Positions 50,103-52,618 of a stretch of DNA of 52,618 bases are shown here, in pieces (within the stretch, counting starts at the first letter, position 1; each line of letters begins with the position of its first letter). Location: positions 1 through 52,618 of the forward strand of contig JALSJE010000103.1 of assembly GCA_026989495.1 (NCBI GenBank), in the 5' to 3' direction. Source of the DNA: Gammaproteobacteria bacterium (GTDB lineage: Bacteria; Pseudomonadota; Gammaproteobacteria; S144-34). Both the position numbers and the translations under genes were made by a program. The notes under the pieces are model-generated. The model was not told the DNA's origin. It saw only the letters and a program-made list of their open reading frames with translations, and did no database searches.

Positions 50103-51572
50103 TCAGAACCCACCCCTAGCCGCCGAGGCGCGGCGGCCGCGCGTGCGGCTGCGCCCCAGGCTCCGCATCGCGCTCACCTCGGCGTAGGCGCCACTCGAGC
50201 CGTCGACCTGGTCGTCGTTGGCGCCGTCAGGGAACGCCACGTGCTCGTCGATGAAGGCGTGGTTCCACTTCGCCTTGACCAGCCGCACCGTGCCGAGCTT
50301 GCAGTGGGCCGACCACGGCCGCGCGCGCGTAACCTTGTCGCCCGTCGGTCGCCTCGTCCCCACGTCGTAGCCGTGCAGCTCGCGCGCGTAGTCGTCGACT
50401 TCGAACTTGCCAGCCTGCCCGGGGTCCTGCTCGAGCACCGTCCGGACGTGCTGCCACGTGTCCTTGTCCGCCTCGGCCGTGTCCTTGACGAGCTGCTGCA
50501 CGTCGTGGGGCTTGGCCCGCACCCGTACCACGTCGAGCACCCACACCAGGCGCGTCTTCTTGTGCCGGCCCATGAGCACCCCCACCGTCCAGTCCGGATC
50601 CGTCCCCTTGCGCGCCTCGGTGCCGGCGCGATCCCAGTAGCGCACCAGCGCCTCGAGCTCGGTCGGCTGCGGCGCCGTGGGTTCGAGGATGAACCAGTCC
50701 TTCTGGAAGAACAGGCCGGCCGCCGGGCGGATCATCCAATCGCCGTGGCGAAGCTGCGCGTAGGTGAGCGGATCGAGTGCCTGCAACCCCGCCGCGTACT
50801 CGCCGTCGGCCACGAGGTAGGGGTTGTCGTCGAGCAACGACCGGATGAACTGCCGCGTCCGGCTCACAGGGTGGTCGGTGGCGCAGCTCGATTGCTTCGG
50901 CGGGGGGCGGGCATCGGCGCGCCACTCGGCACCGCAGTCGACGCACTCGATGATGGTGTCGTCGTCCACCTGGTGCTCGTCTTCGCCGACGGTCACGAAG
51001 CGCAGCACCCGATCGCTGTCGACGTAGGGCCCCTCGTATTCGTCGGTGTAGAAGCCCGGCCGGTAGAGCCAGGGCGCGAAGCGCTTCAGCACCCACGCCT
51101 CGCCCGCGCCCCCGGGGTTGCTCGTGGCCCGCAGACGCAGCGGGATCCCTTCCGTCGAGCGCATGCGGCTGATAAGGTAGCGATAGGGGTAGTCAGTGGG
51201 CTGCGTCGTGAGTTCGTCCCAACCGACGAACTGGTACTCCGCGCCCTGGTACTGGTGCACGTCCTCGTCCCGGTCGAGGTAGCCAAATTCCAGCACCGCC
51301 CCGCTCGGAAACGTCCACGCGTGCTTGGTGCCGTTGTACCGGGCCCAGCCGCTCAGCAGCTGGTGGCTTCGGGGGATGAGCGTACGCTCGAGCTCGGGGT
51401 AGGCCCGGCGCAGGATGATGGCGCGGTAGCGAGGCTGCCCTACGTGCCGAACCGCTTCGGCAAGCAGGGCGTCGCTCTTGCCTCCCCCCGCTGCCCCGCC
51501 GAAGAGCACCTCGAAGGCCGGCGACCGCAGAAAGGTCTCCTGCGGCCCGGGGGTGGGGCGCCAGCCGGTCAC
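50103..51572 (-). CDS. terL: Terminase large subunit
   Basis: This 489-residue packaging ATPase/nuclease has a Walker A GGAAGGGKS (25-33) and a Walker B FVGWDEL (115-121). The C-terminal RNase H-like nuclease domain has YWDRAGTEARKGTDPD, then GRHKKTRLVWVLDVVRVRA and a last DDQVD. In between there is an unusual four-Cys segment (CVDCGAEWR...SSC) that may be a zinc-binding insertion. The start is GTG, overlapping the stop of the small basic gene (GTGA). It packages the genome with TerS and portal. Confidence 0.93.
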   Translation of the reverse strand: MTGWRPTPGPQETFLRSPAFEVLFGGAAGGGKSDALLAEAVRHVGQPRYRAIILRRAYPELERTLIPRSHQLLSGWARYNGTKHAWTFPSGAVLEFGYLDRDEDVHQYQGAEYQFVGWDELTTQPTDYPYRYLISRMRSTEGIPLRLRATSNPGGAGEAWVLKRFAPWLYRPGFYTDEYEGPYVDSDRVLRFVTVGEDEHQVDDDTIIECVDCGAEWRADARPPPKQSSCATDHPVSRTRQFIRSLLDDNPYLVADGEYAAGLQALDPLTYAQLRHGDWMIRPAAGLFFQKDWFILEPTAPQPTELEALVRYWDRAGTEARKGTDPDWTVGVLMGRHKKTRLVWVLDVVRVRAKPHDVQQLVKDTAEADKDTWQHVRTVLEQDPGQAGKFEVDDYARELHGYDVGTRRPTGDKVTRARPWSAHCKLGTVRLVKAKWNHAFIDEHVAFPDGANDDQVDGSSGAYAEVSAMRSLGRSRTRGRRASAARGGF

Positions 51573-51742
51573 GGCTCCTGCTCCGCCGCAAAGGCCTCGG
51601 CCTCCAACGCCTGCTCCACCCATGACTCGACGAGGCGCTCGTCCTCGATGGCGACGGCCGGATCCTCGATGGGCGCCCGCCGCCGGCGCCTCCGCTCCAT
51701 GCGCCGGCGCTCGCCGCGGCGATGGTTGGGTCGGTTGCTCAC
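51569..51742 (-). CDS. Small basic-acidic protein before large terminase
   Basis: A 57-residue gene whose GTG overlaps the winged-helix protein stop and whose stop overlaps the large terminase GTG (two GTGA junctions). Its N-terminal third is almost all Arg, Asn and Glu (RRGERRRMERRRRRR), the rest acidic and helical (VESWVEQALEAEAFAAEQEP). This charge split recalls short terminase or packaging accessory proteins, but there is no known match. Frames running further upstream cover the preceding gene and were excluded. Confidence 0.66.
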   Translation of the reverse strand: MSNRPNHRRGERRRMERRRRRRAPIEDPAVAIEDERLVESWVEQALEAEAFAAEQEP

Positions 51743-52545
51743 GCCGCGGCCATCTTGTCGAGCGCCGCCTCGATGAGCGCTCCGCTGCCATTGCGCACCT
51801 CGAGCCCGCACGCCGCCCGAAGCACCGTCAGCCGGCTCACCCCTGCCTGTTTGGCCACCTTGGCGTCGCCATGCGCCTTGAGCAGCGCGGCGAGCGCCTT
51901 CCGCTGTCCTTCGTTCAAGACCACGTTGGGAGAGGTGGCACGCAGCGGCGTCGCAGACCGCGCATGGTCACTTGTAACAACGCTCTGACGATTCCCCATC
52001 GCGGAATCGTTGAGGGATTCGAGGTGGAGCACGAAAAAGTTGGGCTGCTTGCCCTGGTGCCAGTCGCGGATCACCTCCACGTGCCCCGCGACCTCGAGCT
52101 GCTCGAGGGCGTAGCGCACCTGATCGCGGCTCAGGCTCGTGGCCAGCTGCAGCTGCGCGTGGCTCACCGGCTCCCCACGAGCACGCAGCAGTGCCTGGGC
52201 GACGAGCAGCTGCGTCTCGGTGAGCGCCGCGGCGCCGACCATCCCCAGCTGCTGGGCGAGCTGCCCCTGCTCGGTGAGGTGCCACTGCGCGTCGTGGCAC
52301 CACAGCGCCTCGCCCTGCGCCTGCATCCACGCCACGCAGTAGCGGGGGTCGACCGGCAGGTGCTCCTCGTCGAGGGCCCAACCGAGGATCTCCCGCATCG
52401 TCGCCGGCGCCTCGAGCAACCGCGTGCGCACCGGCTGGCTCCACGCCTCGAGGCGCGGATCGTCGCCAGCCGGCTCGAGCTCGAGCCACCGATGCGGCGG
52501 CCGCATTCGCTGCCGCGGGCCTTGGCGTCGGCGACGGCGGGTCAT
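51739..52545 (-). CDS. Winged-helix protein in packaging operon (spans contig junction)
   Basis: The 268-residue protein has a very basic N-terminus, then a middle part (about 105-165) shaped like a winged helix, with LTETQLLVAQALLRARGEPV, SRDQVRYALEQLEVAGHVEV and a wing-like KQPNFFVLHLESL. The C-terminal 60 residues contain a further HTH-like segment (AKVAKQAGVSRLTVLRAACG). It follows TerS on the circle (its ATG equals position 54) and precedes the large terminase. It could be a packaging-site DNA binder or a second small-terminase-like factor. Two DNA-binding modules in one chain favour sequence-specific binding. Confidence 0.75.
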   Translation of the reverse strand: MTRRRRRQGPRQRMRPPHRWLELEPAGDDPRLEAWSQPVRTRLLEAPATMREILGWALDEEHLPVDPRYCVAWMQAQGEALWCHDAQWHLTEQGQLAQQLGMVGAAALTETQLLVAQALLRARGEPVSHAQLQLATSLSRDQVRYALEQLEVAGHVEVIRDWHQGKQPNFFVLHLESLNDSAMGNRQSVVTSDHARSATPLRATSPNVVLNEGQRKALAALLKAHGDAKVAKQAGVSRLTVLRAACGLEVRNGSGALIEAALDKMAAA

Positions 52546-52618
52546 CGCTCACGCCCCTCTTCGCCGGCTGGGACAAGTGCGGGATCCCACGGTGTCACGA
52601 CGCTCGGCGTAGGTCAGC
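52492..52618. repeat. Right copy of 127-bp terminal direct repeat
   Basis: Identical to bases 1-127 (see the left copy). It contains the start codon of the winged-helix gene and the 3' half of the 56-residue gene, both of which are complete only when the molecule is closed. Confidence 0.97.

Overview
The window is one complete, circular (or circularly permuted) temperate phage genome of 52,491 bp. The first 127 bases are repeated exactly at the end, so the contig wraps once and the gene starting at 52545 is the same as one starting at position 54. The DNA is very GC-rich, and neighbouring genes are mostly joined by ATGA, GTGA or TGATG overlaps. The host is Gram-negative, judging from lipoprotein signals and a holin/endolysin lysis cassette. 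A sigma-region-4-like protein of a type I associate with Myxococcota (formerly Deltaproteobacteria) suggests that group, but this is inference.

The virion is a contractile-tailed myovirus whose gene order follows phage Mu. On the minus strand, running down from 757 through the junction to about 26.8 kb, come small terminase, a winged-helix protein, large terminase, DUF935 portal, MuF-type head protein (with an added HExxH domain), protease/scaffold, DUF2190-like decoration protein, major capsid, DUF1320, tail completion and terminator, sheath, tube, tail chaperone with a likely -1 frameshift, tape measure, hub and baseplate proteins (gp43 to gp48 order) and fibre proteins. Unlike Mu, the phage has no transposase. 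It carries a tyrosine integrase whose 3' end contains an attP that is the 3' half of an initiator tRNA-fMet gene.

A plus-strand cassette (23.7 to 26.8 kb) encodes a small structural protein and an 882-residue fibre-like protein with a LamG-like N-terminus and twelve 25-residue repeats. Next to it, on the minus strand (23.6 to 19.2 kb), is the lysis region: holin, small proteins, a lipoprotein, a response regulator whose C-terminus is a coiled coil plus membrane anchor, a membrane histidine kinase, and an endolysin joining an alpha/beta-hydrolase to an NlpC/P60-like domain. A full two-component system inside a phage lysis operon is the most unusual feature and could gate lysis by a signal.

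Replication genes lie on the minus strand from 7.5 kb to 0.9 kb: DnaA-domain-IV-like protein, winged helix, sigma-like protein, zinc protein, SF2 helicase, VRR-NUC nuclease, primase-polymerase-like protein and a helicase with a possible iron-sulfur cluster. The early recombination operon is on the plus strand from 9.6 to 19 kb: Cys-rich small proteins, ParB-like protein, ERF annealase, PD-(D/E)XK nuclease, SSB, SbcC-like ATPase and integrase. Between them (7.6 to 9.6 kb) is the lysogeny region: a repressor, an ImmA-like peptidase whose start is unclear, and a lipoprotein. The repressor promoter and the early plus promoter are near copies of each other. Both have TTGACA, 17 bp, CATAGT and then ATG only 6 bp later, with TGACAG repeats in the spacer, which suggests leaderless mRNAs under one repressor.
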